Below, in pieces: positions 18,478-28,600 of a DNA stretch of 64,000 nucleotides. Source of the stretch: Streptomyces seoulensis (lineage in GTDB: Bacteria > Actinomycetota > Actinomycetes > Streptomycetales > Streptomycetaceae). The position numbers were made by a program, and so were the translations under genes. The first letter of the stretch is position 1, and each line of letters opens with the position of its first letter. The notes beneath the pieces are model-generated. The model searched no databases and was not told the origin of the DNA. It saw only the letters and a list, made by a program, of their open reading frames with translations. Location of the stretch: contig CP054936.1 of assembly GCA_013364255.1 (NCBI GenBank), positions 7,272,353 through 7,336,352 on the forward strand, in the 5' to 3' direction.

Positions 18478-19644
18478 GTGGCTGGGATTTCGTCACAGAA
18501 TCTGGAATTCCCGCAATGGCCTCAGTTCGGCGACGAGGAACGCGTCGCTCTGATGCGCGCCCTGGAGCAGGGACAGTGGTGGCGGATCGGCGGCAACGAG
18601 GTCGATCTGTTCGAGCAGGAGTTCGCCGGTTATCACGGGGCCGAACACGCCCTGGCGGTGACCACCGGAACCCATGCGCTCGAACTCGCCCTCCAGGTTC
18701 TCGGAGTGGGTCCGGGGACCGAGGTGGTCGTCCCGGCCTTCACCTTCATCTCCTCCTCCCAGGCGGCGCAGCGGCTCGGCGCGGTCGCCGTGCCGGTGGA
18801 CGTCGACCCCGACACCTACTGCATCGACGTGGCCGCCGCCGAGGCGGCGATCACCCCGCGCACCCGGGCGATCATGCCGGTCCACATGGCGGGAGTGGTC
18901 AGCGACATGGACGGGCTCGGGAAACTGGCGGCCGACGCCGGGGTCCCGATCCTCCAGGACGCCGCACACGCGCACGGCGCCGAGTGGCGCGGCCGGCGGG
19001 TCGGCGAGCTGGGCTCGGTGGCCGCCTTCAGCTTCCAGAACGGAAAGCTCATGACCGCGGGCGAGGGCGGCGCGGTCACCTTCCCCGAGACCGAGCAGTA
19101 CGAACTGGCCTTCCTGCGGCACAGCTGCGGCCGGCCCCGTACCGACCGCTCCTACCTGCACCGCACGTCGGGCTCCAACTTCCGGATGAACGAGTTCTCG
19201 GCCGGCGTGCTGCGGGCCCAGCTCGCCCGGCTCGACCAGCAGATCGAGACCCGGCAGCAGCGCTGGCCGCTGCTGAGCGGACTGCTGGCGCGGATCCCCG
19301 GCGTCGTGCCCCAGGGCGGCGACGACCGCTGCACCCGCAACCCGCACTACATGGCCATGTTCCGGGTCCCCGAGCTGACCGAGGAACGGCGCAACGCGCT
19401 GGTCGACGCGCTGATCGCACGCGGACTGCCGGCCTTCGCCGCCTTCCGCGCCGTCTACCGCACCGCCGCCTTCTGGGAGCTGGCGGCCCCCGAGGAGTCC
19501 GCGGAGGACATCGCCCGCCGCTGCCCGCACAGCGAGGCGCTCACCCGGGACTGCGTCTGGCTGCACCACCGGACACTGCTCGGCACGGAGCAGCAGATGC
19601 ACGCCATCGCCGACGTGGTGGCCGACGTACTGGGGCGGCTTTGA
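18478..19644 (+). CDS. rifK: AHBA synthase (RifK)
   Basis: 388 residues from the GTG at 18478, which has GAAAGG at good spacing and gives the same length as I recall for RifK; an ATG at 18463 would add five residues. DegT/DnrJ/EryC1-type PLP enzyme: LEQGQWWRIGGNEV at the N-terminus, VVVPAFTFISSSQAAQRLGA, and the PLP lysine K190 in FSFQNGKLMTAGEGG, all characteristic of AHBA synthases. The enzyme aromatises 5-deoxy-5-amino-3-dehydroshikimate to 3-amino-5-hydroxybenzoic acid, the PKS starter. It begins the rightward operon, and its stop overlaps the rifL start (TTGA). This gene is the diagnostic marker for ansamycin/mitomycin-type clusters. Confidence 0.96.
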   Translation: MAGISSQNLEFPQWPQFGDEERVALMRALEQGQWWRIGGNEVDLFEQEFAGYHGAEHALAVTTGTHALELALQVLGVGPGTEVVVPAFTFISSSQAAQRLGAVAVPVDVDPDTYCIDVAAAEAAITPRTRAIMPVHMAGVVSDMDGLGKLAADAGVPILQDAAHAHGAEWRGRRVGELGSVAAFSFQNGKLMTAGEGGAVTFPETEQYELAFLRHSCGRPRTDRSYLHRTSGSNFRMNEFSAGVLRAQLARLDQQIETRQQRWPLLSGLLARIPGVVPQGGDDRCTRNPHYMAMFRVPELTEERRNALVDALIARGLPAFAAFRAVYRTAAFWELAAPEESAEDIARRCPHSEALTRDCVWLHHRTLLGTEQQMHAIADVVADVLGRL

Positions 19645-20732
19645 GCCTCCGGGTGGCCGTGGTCGGGCTCGGCTGGGCGGCTCGTACGATCTGGCTGCCA
19701 CGGCTCGCCGCTCACCCGGCTCTGACCGTCACGGCCGTGGTGGACCCGAGCCCCGCAGCCCGGGCCGCCGTCGCCGACGGCGCCGCGGGTGTGCGCGTGC
19801 TGGCCGATCCCGGCGAGCTCTCGCCGGAGCTGGCCGACCTCGCGATCGTCGCCGTGCCCAACCACGCCCACAGCTCCGTGGCCGGCGCCCTGCTGCGCCG
19901 CGGGATCCCGGTCTTCCTGGAGAAGCCGGTCTGCCTCTCCCACACCGAGGCCGACGAGCTGGCTCGGGCCGAGCGGGAGGGCGGCGCCGTCCTCGTCGCG
20001 GGCAGCGCCGCCCGGTGCCGCGCCGACGTCCTGGCACTGCGGCGGCTGGTCGAGTCGGTGGGCGACGTACGGCATCTGCGGCTGGCCTGGGTCCGGGCCA
20101 ACGGGGTCCCGGGCACCGACTGGTTCACCCGGCGCAGCCAGGCCGGCGGCGGAGTGCTCCTGGATCTCGGCTGGCATCTGCTCGACACCGCCCAGTTCCT
20201 GCTGGGCCCACTGGAGTTCGACCAGGTGGTCGCGGCCACGACGCACGACTTCGTGAACCGCCGCGCCGCGCGCGCCGTGTGGCGGGAGGACGAGCCGGAC
20301 GCCGCGCGCCCGGAGGCGGCCGACGTGGAGGACACCGCCCGCGCGTTCCTGGTGGCCGACTCCGGCGTCTCCGTCTCGATGCGGACGAGCTGGGCCTCGC
20401 ACGCCGCCCACGACAGGACCACGGTGGAGGTGCACGGCAGCGCGGGTACGGCCGCGCTGGGATGCACGTTCGGCTTCAGCCCGAACCGGCTCGGCGGCTC
20501 GTCCCTGACGTTCACCCAGGACGGTCGGGTCACGCCGGTCGCGCTGGACGAGGAACCGGTGGGCGCCGAGTACGACCGGCAGGTCGACGCGCTCGCCGGG
20601 CTCCTGGCCGATCCGGCGCAGCGGGGCAAGGCGGTGGCGGCGGCCCGCCGGACCATCGATGTCATCGAACGAATCTACGAGTCGGCGGCGCGTGCGGCCG
20701 GCGCGCGCAAGCCCGAAGAGGTACCCGCATGA
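19641..20732 (+). CDS. rifL: RifL-like oxidoreductase of AHBA synthesis
   Basis: 363 residues from a TTG that overlaps the rifK stop; a GTG at 19653 is also possible. Gfo/Idh/MocA family: N-terminal Rossmann motif VAVVGLGWAA, the EKPV motif (in VFLEKPVCLS, near residue 95) and the substrate-binding C-terminal beta-sheet domain with GGGVLLDLGWHLLD. RifL works together with RifK in forming kanosamine-type aminosugar precursor (UDP-3-keto-glucose step) in the current view of the AHBA route. Sits between rifK and rifM with coupled starts on both sides. Confidence 0.92.
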   Translation: MSLRVAVVGLGWAARTIWLPRLAAHPALTVTAVVDPSPAARAAVADGAAGVRVLADPGELSPELADLAIVAVPNHAHSSVAGALLRRGIPVFLEKPVCLSHTEADELARAEREGGAVLVAGSAARCRADVLALRRLVESVGDVRHLRLAWVRANGVPGTDWFTRRSQAGGGVLLDLGWHLLDTAQFLLGPLEFDQVVAATTHDFVNRRAARAVWREDEPDAARPEAADVEDTARAFLVADSGVSVSMRTSWASHAAHDRTTVEVHGSAGTAALGCTFGFSPNRLGGSSLTFTQDGRVTPVALDEEPVGAEYDRQVDALAGLLADPAQRGKAVAAARRTIDVIERIYESAARAAGARKPEEVPA

Positions 20733-21415
20733 ACAGGGAACAGATCAACGACGCCGCCGGCCGCTCGCCGCGCAAGGCGCTGCGGGCCGTCGTCTTCGAT
20801 CTCGACGGAGTACTCGTCGACAGCTTCGGGGTGATGCGCGAGGCGTTCGAGATCGCCTACCGGGAGGTCGTCGGCGCGGGCGAACCGCCCTTCGCGGAAT
20901 ACAGCCGACACCTCGGGCGGTACTTCCCCGACATCATGACGATCATGAACCTGCCGCTGGAGATGGAGGAGCCGTTCGTCCGCGAGAGCTACCGGCTGGC
21001 CCCGAGCGTCCGCATGTTCGACGGGGTGCCCGAGCTGCTGGGCACGCTGCACCGGCAAGGGCTCGGATGCGCGGTCGCCACCGGCAAGAGCGGCCCCCGC
21101 GCCCGCTCGCTGCTGGACACCCTCGGTGTGCTGCCGCTGTTCGACCACGTCATCGGCTCGGACGAGGTAGCCCACCCCAAGCCCGCGCCCGACATCGTCC
21201 TGCGCGCCCTGGAACTGCTCGACGTGGACGCCGCGGACGCCGTGATGGTCGGCGACGCGGTCACCGACCTGGCCAGCGCCCGTGCGGCCGGCGTCACGGC
21301 CCTCGCGGCGCTGTGGGGCGAGAGCGATCCGGCGCCCCTGCTGGCGGCGGAGCCCGACGCCGCACTGAGCAGCCCGTGGGAACTGCTCGCCTGGTGCCTG
21401 GACGCGGCGCGGTGA
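20729..21415 (+). CDS. rifM: RifM-like HAD phosphatase of AHBA synthesis
   Basis: 228 residues, ATG overlapping the rifL stop (ATGA). HAD superfamily: nucleophile motif DLDGVLVDS (D24 and D26), motif II threonine in CAVATGKSG, motif III lysine in AHPKPAPD and motif IV MVGDAVTDLASA. It belongs to the conserved rifK-L-M set of AHBA clusters and is required for AHBA formation; the exact phosphorylated substrate is not established from sequence. Its stop overlaps the rifG start (GTGA). Confidence 0.92.
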   Translation: MNREQINDAAGRSPRKALRAVVFDLDGVLVDSFGVMREAFEIAYREVVGAGEPPFAEYSRHLGRYFPDIMTIMNLPLEMEEPFVRESYRLAPSVRMFDGVPELLGTLHRQGLGCAVATGKSGPRARSLLDTLGVLPLFDHVIGSDEVAHPKPAPDIVLRALELLDVDAADAVMVGDAVTDLASARAAGVTALAALWGESDPAPLLAAEPDAALSSPWELLAWCLDAAR

Positions 21416-22434
21416 CCGGCGCCGCCCACAGCGTCCGGGTACCGCTCGGCGAACGGTCCTACGACGTGCACATCGGCCCCGGAGTCAGGAACACGCTCCC
21501 GGCGATCGTCACCGGCCTCGGCGCCCGGCGGGCTGCGGTCGTCTCCGCCCGCCCGCCGGAGTGGACCCCGGACCCGGGCGTGCCCTCGCTGCTGCTGCCG
21601 GCCGCCGACGGGGAAGAGGCCAAGACCCTGGCCGCCGTACAGGAATACTGCCGCCGCTTCGCCGCGTTCGGCCTCACCCGGGCGGACGTCGTGGTCGCCG
21701 TCGGCGGCGGCACCACCACCGACACGGCGGGACTGGCCGCCGCGCTCTACCACCGGGGCGTGCCGGTGATCCACCTGCCCACCTCGCTGCTCGCCCAGGT
21801 GGACGCGAGCGTCGGCGGCAAGACCGCGGTGAACCTCCCCGAGGGCAAGAACCTGGTGGGCGCGTACTGGCAGCCCAAGGCGGTGCTGTGCGACACCGAC
21901 TACCTGACCACGCTGCCGGCCCGGGAGACGACCAACGGCCTCGGGGAGATCGCCCGGTGCCACTTCATCGGGGCGGGCGACCTCCGCCCGCTGCCGCTGA
22001 CCGAGCAGATCGTCGCGAGCGTACGCCGCAAGGCGGAGATCGTCGCCGCCGACGAACGGGACACGGGCCTGCGGCACCTCCTCAACTACGGGCACACACT
22101 GGGCCACGCCCTGGAGCGCGCCACCGACTTCTCCCTGCGCCACGGGGAGGGGGTGGCCATCGGCACGGTCTTCGCCGGGCGGCTCGCCGGAACGCTCGGA
22201 CGCATCCCGCCGGCGCGGGTCGCCGAACACCTCGACGTGGTACGCCACTACGGCCTTCCCACGTGCCTGCCCTCCGGCGTGGCGCCGGCCGAACTGATCG
22301 CCCTGATGCGACTGGACAAGAAGGCCACCACCGGACTCTCCTTCGTCCTCGACGGCCCCGCGGGAGCGGAGTTGGTGACGGACGTGCCCGAGAGCGCCGT
22401 CGCCGCCGCCCTGGCGGAGATGCCGACGCGGTGA
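21412..22434 (+). CDS. rifG: RifG-like aminodehydroquinate synthase
   Basis: 340 residues from a GTG overlapping the rifM stop. Dehydroquinate-synthase fold: NAD motif VAVGGGTTTDTAGLAA, VDASVGGKTAVNLPEGKNLVG, metal-ligand glutamate in LGEIAR and histidines in NYGHTLGHALE and RHGEGVAIG. The GGGTTTD variant replaces the GGGVxGD of primary-metabolism enzymes, and is usual for aminoDHQ synthases. It cyclises aminoDAHP to aminodehydroquinate. AminoDAHP synthase (rifH), which would supply its substrate, is not in the window. It ends the AHBA operon; the PKS starts 231 bases later. Confidence 0.92.
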   Translation: MTGAAHSVRVPLGERSYDVHIGPGVRNTLPAIVTGLGARRAAVVSARPPEWTPDPGVPSLLLPAADGEEAKTLAAVQEYCRRFAAFGLTRADVVVAVGGGTTTDTAGLAAALYHRGVPVIHLPTSLLAQVDASVGGKTAVNLPEGKNLVGAYWQPKAVLCDTDYLTTLPARETTNGLGEIARCHFIGAGDLRPLPLTEQIVASVRRKAEIVAADERDTGLRHLLNYGHTLGHALERATDFSLRHGEGVAIGTVFAGRLAGTLGRIPPARVAEHLDVVRHYGLPTCLPSGVAPAELIALMRLDKKATTGLSFVLDGPAGAELVTDVPESAVAAALAEMPTR

Positions 22435-22665
22435 GAGGGCCGAACCTCCCCTCCTCACGGACGCGGTACGGCGTCGCGGCGCTGCGCCGACCCCCCCCCG
22501 CCCGCATCCCGGCCCACCCCTACGACCGCGACTTCGAGCAACCGTCACGGGGCGCGAAATGGTCTCCTCTCCTAGGGGCCGTTAGGGGTTCCATCCCGTG
22601 CGTCGCGGCTTGCATTCTTCTATATGGCCTGGTCAAAGCGTGTATAGGAACGTCGGGGGTATCGG
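22435..22665 (+). promoter_or_regulatory. Upstream control region of the PKS operon, with two phased TAGGGG repeats
   Basis: Non-coding gap between rifG and the first PKS gene. TAGGGG occurs at 22573-22578 and 22583-22588, 10 bases apart, matching the arrangement upstream of rifK. A candidate -35 TTCCAT follows at 22589-22594 and a weak -10 near 22613-22618. A run of nine C residues lies near 22490. The PKS ATG at 22666 has GGGGG six bases before it. Confidence 0.55.
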
Positions 22666-25600
22666 ATGCTGCGCACAGAGTTGGTGCGACCGCTGCACGA
22701 TCTTCTGCGGACGCAGGCCGCCGGACTCGGTCCGAAAACGGCCTACCGCGACGACCACCGCTCACTGAGCTACACCGATCTGGAGACCCGCTCACGGCGC
22801 CTGGCCGGACACCTCGCGGACCTGCGGCTGCGCCCCGGCGACCGCGCGGCGATGCTGCTCGGCAACCGGGTCGAGCTGGTCGAGAGCTACTACGCGATCG
22901 CCCGCTCGGGCGCGATCGGAGTCCCCCTCAACCCGCGCTCCTCCGACGCCGAACTGGCCTACCTGCTGGAGGACAGCGGCGCCCGGGTGATCATCACCGA
23001 CGCCTACCACCTCGACCAGCTCGGCCGCGTCCAGGCAGCCCTGTTCCCGCTGACCGTCCTGGTGGTCGGCCTCGACCCGGCGCCGGCCGGTGCCCACTCG
23101 TACGAGACCCTCGCGACTTCGGAACCCGACTCCCCGGCCTACGACAACCTCGGCCTGGACGAGACCGCCTGGATGCTCTACACCTCAGGCACCACGGGCA
23201 GGCCCAAGGGCGTGCTCTCCACCACACGCAACTGCCTGTGGTCGGTGGCCGCCTGTTACGCGCCCGTGCTCGGACTGTCCGACGCGGACCGGGTCCTGTG
23301 GCCGCTGCCCCTCTTCCACAGTCTGTCCCACATCGCCTGTGTGCTGTCGGTGACCGCGGTCGGCGCCACCGCGCGGATCGTCGACGGACTGTCGGCGGGA
23401 GACGTCCTGGACATCTGGGACGACGAGGGCTTCACCGTCGTCGCCGGCGTCCCGACGATGTACCACCGCCTGGTCCGCGAGGCCCGCACCCGCGGCTTCG
23501 ACGCGCCCGGGCTGCGCGTCGGCCTGGTCGGCGGCGCCATCACGACCGCCGCGCTCCGGCGCTCGGTCGAGGAGACCTTCGGCGTGCCGCTCATCGACGC
23601 CTACGGCAGCACCGAGACCTGCGGGTCGATCACCGTCAACTGGCCGACCGGCGACCGCGTCGAGGGGTCCTGCGGGCTGCCCGTGGTCGGCCTCGGGGTC
23701 CGGCTGGTCGACCCCCGGACCGGCCTCGACGTCCCCGACGGCGTCGAGGGCGAGGTCTGGGTCCGCGGACCGAACGTCATGTCCGGCTACCACAACCAGC
23801 CCGAGGCCACCGCCGAGGCCCTGAAGGACGGTTGGTACCACACCGGCGACCTGGCACGCCGCGACGAGGCCGGCTACTTCACGGTCACCGGACGGATCAA
23901 GGAACTGATCATCAGGGCGGGCGAGAACATCCACCCGGTCGAGGTCGAGAACGTCCTGCGCACGGTCCCCGGCATCGCCGACGCCGCCGTCGTCGGCACA
24001 CCCCACGAGGTACTCGGGGAGGCGCCCGTCGCCTTCGTGGTGCCGGCGCCCGAAGGGTTCGACCCCGCCGAGGCGTTCGCCGTGTGCCGGGAGCAACTGT
24101 CGGCCTTCAAGGTGCCGGAGGAGCTGTACGAGATCCGCGAGATCCCGCGGACCGCCTCCGGCAAGACCACCCGCCGACGCCTCCTCGAACTCCCGGCGCG
24201 GCTACGGGCGGTGGGCGACACCTACCACGCGTCGCTGCTCCGGACGGACTGGACCGCCCGGCCGCCCCGGCCGCGGCCCGCCCCGGCCGACTGGGCCCTG
24301 GTGGGCCGGCAGGCGGCCCAGGCCGCCTCCGGTCTGGAAGCCGCCGGTGCGCGCACCCGCACCCACCCGGACCTGGACGCACTGCGCGCGGACCTCGCGG
24401 CCGGCGCACCGGTACCCGCGGTGACCCTCCTGGCCGTACCGGCCCCGGGCCGTCGCGCCGACGCGCTCGGCGCCGCCGCCGCCGAGCTGACCACCTGGGT
24501 CCGCACCTGGTCGGAGGACGGGCGTCTCGCGGGTCGTCTGCTCGTCGTCGCCACCCGTGGGGCGGTGACGACCGGCGCCGACGACCCGGCGGACCCGCGC
24601 ACCGCGGCACTCTGGGGCCTGCTGTGCTCGCTTCAGGCCGAACACCCGGGCAACGTCGTGATCGCCGACCTGGACGACGACCTCTCCCCTTCGGCGCTGC
24701 CGGCCGCCGTGGCCTCCGGCGACCGGCGGTTCGCGGTGCGCTCCGGAGTCACCCTGGTGCCCCGCCCGGCCCGCGTCGCCACCGACATTGGGCCGGGTCT
24801 GCCGCTGTGCCTCGACGAGCCGGGCACCGTGGTCGTCACGGGAGCGGACACCCCGCGCGGCGCCGCCATCGCCGAGCATCTGGCCGGCAACTACGGCGTC
24901 ACCGGCATTCTGCTGGTCACGGCGCCCGGGCGCGCGGGCCTCGCGGCCGAGACCCGGGCCGCGCTCGCCGAGTCGGGTACCGAGACCGTGCTGATCGAGT
25001 GCGACCTGACGAACCGGGCCAGGCTGAAGCGGGCGCTCGCCAAGGCAGCTCCGGTGCGGGCGATCGTGTACGCGGATGAGTCCGGCCCCGGCCGGGACCG
25101 CCTCACGGCCACCGTCGCCGGGACGCGCAACCTGCGCGACCTCACCCGCGACGAGGACCTGTCGGCGTTCGTCCTGTGCCCGGCCACCTCGGCGACCGCC
25201 GACCGGGAAGACACGGCCGCCGCGGCGTCGGCCGCCTTCCTCGCCGCCCTGGCACGGCAGTTGCAGGCCGAAGGCGTCCCCGCCCTGTCCCTGGCATGGC
25301 AGACGGACCAGGGCACCGCCTCGCTGACCCGGCGGCAGGAACTGGCCGCCTTCGACGCGGCCCTCACCGCCGGCCGGCCCGAGCTCGTCATGCTGAAGCT
25401 GGACCCGGATGCCATGCCGGGAGGCTCCGCCGCGCCCCTGACGCGGACGTCCGCCGACGCCCCGGCGGGAGGGACTGCCGACGACGAGCCGCCCGTGCAC
25501 GAGGACCCCGCCGCATCCCTTCGCTGGAGCGGCCTCGCCCGGGAGGAGCGGAAACGAGAGCTGGTGGACCTGGTCCGCGAGCAGGTCGCCGAACTCCTCG

Positions 25601-28600
25601 ACCTGTCGGGCCCCCAGGCGGTCACCGCGGACCGGGCCTTCAGGGACCTCGGCTTCACCTCGGTGAACGCCGTGGAACTGCGCGACCGGCTGGCCCGGGC
25701 GACGAACCTCCGCCTGCCCGCCACCACCGCCTTCGACCATCCCACACCCCAAGCCCTGGGACAGCGCCTCCACCGTGAGCTCTTCGGCGCCGACGAACCG
25801 GCGGAGCAGCCGTCCGCCCCCGCCTCCGGGGCGGACGAGCCGATCGCGATCGTCGGAATGGCCTGCCGTTTCCCCGGCGGGGTCTCCTCGCCGGAGGAGT
25901 TGTGGCGCCTGGTGGCCGAGGAGACCGACGCGATCTCTGCCTTCCCCGCGGACCGTGGTTGGGATCTGGAGGGTCTGTATCACCCGGATCCGGATCACGC
26001 GGGCACGAGTTACGCGCGGGAGGGCGGCTTCCTTCACGGTGCGGCGGAGTTCGACGCGGGGTTCTTCGGTATCTCGCCGCGTGAGGCGCTGGCGATGGAT
26101 CCGCAGCAGCGGTTGATGCTGGAGACCTCGTGGGAGGCCCTGGAGCGGGCCGGCATCGACCCGGCCGCTCTGCGCGGTGAGCCCGTCGGCGTGTACACCG
26201 GCGCCATGCACCAGGGCTACGCGGCCGGCGACACGGATGACGTGGGCAGCGCTTCCGAGGGTGTCGAGGGCTACCTGATGACGGGTAGTGCGGAGAGTGT
26301 GCTGTCGGGTCGGGTGTCGTATGTGCTGGGGTTGGAGGGGCCGGCGGTGACGGTGGACACGGCGTGTTCGTCGTCGTTGGTGGCTTTGCACATGGCGGCG
26401 CAGTCGTTGCGGTCGGGTGAGTCGGTGTTGGCGCTGGCCGGTGGTGTGACGGTGATGTCGGGTGCTGACGCGTTCGTGGCGTTCTCGCGGCAGCGTGGTC
26501 TGGCGGCCGATGGCCGGTGCAAGTCGTTCGCGGCGTCCGCGGACGGTACGGGGTGGGGTGAGGGTGCGGGTGTGCTGGTGCTGGAGCGGTTGTCGGACGC
26601 GGTGCGCAAGGGGCGCAGGGTGTTGGCGGTGGTGCGGGGTTCGGCGGTGAACCAGGACGGTGCGTCGAACGGCCTGACCGCGCCGAACGGCCCCTCCCAG
26701 CAGCGCGTCATCCGGCGCGCCCTGGCGAACGCGGGGCTCGCGGCCGCCGAGATCGATGTCGTGGAGGCGCACGGTACGGGGACGGTGCTGGGCGATCCGA
26801 TCGAGGCACAGGCGATCATCGCGACCTACGGTCAAGGTCGTAGTGCCGAACAGCCCGTTTGGCTTGGCTCGTTGAAGTCGAACATCGGTCACACGCAGGC
26901 GGCTGCGGGGGTGGCGGGCGTCATCAAGATGGTGCAGGCGATGCGTCATGGTGTGCTGCCGCGCACGTTGCATGTGGATGAGCCGACGCCGCAGGTGGAC
27001 TGGTCGGCGGGTGCGGTGGAGCTGCTGACCGAGGCGCGGGAGTGGCCGGAGACGGGGCGTGCCCGTCGTGCGGGTGTGTCGAGTTTCGGCGTCAGCGGCA
27101 CGAACGCGCACGTGATCGTGGAGCAGGCGCCCGAGCAGGTTCCTCCGTCGCGTGCGGACCGTGCCGTGTTCGACGGGATGGTGCCGTTGCTGGTGTCGGG
27201 GCGGGGTCGGACGGCGCTGGCCGGACAGGCCGGCCGGCTGGCGGGGTTCCTCGCGGAGCATGACGAGGACCAACTGATGGACGTGGCGCGGTCTTTGGCG
27301 ACCACGCGCGGTGCGCTGCCCGATCGTGCGGTGGTGGTCGCGGGCGGCCGTGATCAGGCGTTGGCCGGGCTTGAGGCGATGGCGCGGGGGGAGTGGGCGC
27401 CGGGTGTCGTGACCGCCGTGGGTGAGAGGGCGGCCGGCGGGGTGGCGTTTGTCTTCCCTGGTCAGGGTGCGCAGTGGGTGGGGATGGGGGCGGATCTGTT
27501 GGGTGTGTCGGGGGTGTTCGCGCGTCGGTTGGGTGAGTGTGCGCGGGTGTTGGATGGGTTGACGGGGTGGTCGTTGTTGGAGGTGGTGCGGGGTGGGGGT
27601 GGTGTGTCGTGGGATGCGGTGGATGTGGTGCAGCCGGTGTCGTTCGCGGTGATGGTGTCGTTGGCGTCGGTGTGGGAGGCGTGTGGGGTGCGGCCGGATG
27701 CGGTGGTGGGGCATTCGCAGGGTGAGATCGCGGCGGCGGTGGTGGCGGGTGCCTTGTCGTTGGAGGACGGGGCCGCGGTGGTGGTGGAGCGCAGTCGGCT
27801 GATCGCGGCCCGGTTGTCGGGCGGTGGCGGTATGGCGTCGATCGCCACCGACGTGGAGCAGGTCCGTACCCTCCTGGCCGGTTACGAGGGTCTGGAGGTC
27901 GCGGCCGTCAACGGCCCCCGGTCCGTGGTGGTCGCCGGGAGTGAACCCGCGCTGGCCTCGTTGATCGCCGACTGCGAGGCGAGCGGGCTGCGGGCTCGCC
28001 GGATCCCGGTCGACTACGCCTCGCACTCCGCGCGCGTGGAGGAGATCGAGGAGGAACTGCGGGCCGTGCTGGCGGGTGTCACGCCGGGTGCGGGCCGGGT
28101 GCCGTTCTACTCGGCCGTCACCGGTGAACCGATCGACACGACCACGCTCGACGCCGGGTACTGGTACCGCAACCTGCGCCGGACCGTGCGGTTCGAAGCC
28201 GCCACCCGGGCCCTGGCAGCCGCCGGGCACCGGGTCTTCGTCGAGGTCAGCTCGCACCCGGTGCTGGTACCGAGTGTCGAGGAGACCGTCCAGAACGGCG
28301 GCACCGGCCCGATCGTGGTCACCGGCACCCTGCGCCGCGACGAGGATGGCCCGGCCCGCTTCCTGGAGGCACTGGCCAGGCTGCACGTCCAGGGGGTCGC
28401 GGTCGACTGGCCCGCGCTGCTCGGCCGGCGCACCGGCTGGCCCCTCGACCTGCCGACCTACGCCTTCCAGCGGCAGCGCTTCTGGCTGGAGTCCGGCAAG
28501 GGCGCGGGAGACCCCGCGACGCTCGGTCAGACCGGGGTGGATCACCCGCTGCTGGGTGCCCGGGCGGAGACCCCCGCCACCGGAGGGGTGCTGTTCACCT

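Noticed and set aside
21561..25079. 1172-residue plus-strand frame across rifG and the PKS start
   Set aside because: Out of frame with the GGGTTTD and ligase motifs of the true genes and rich in Arg/Pro/Gly.
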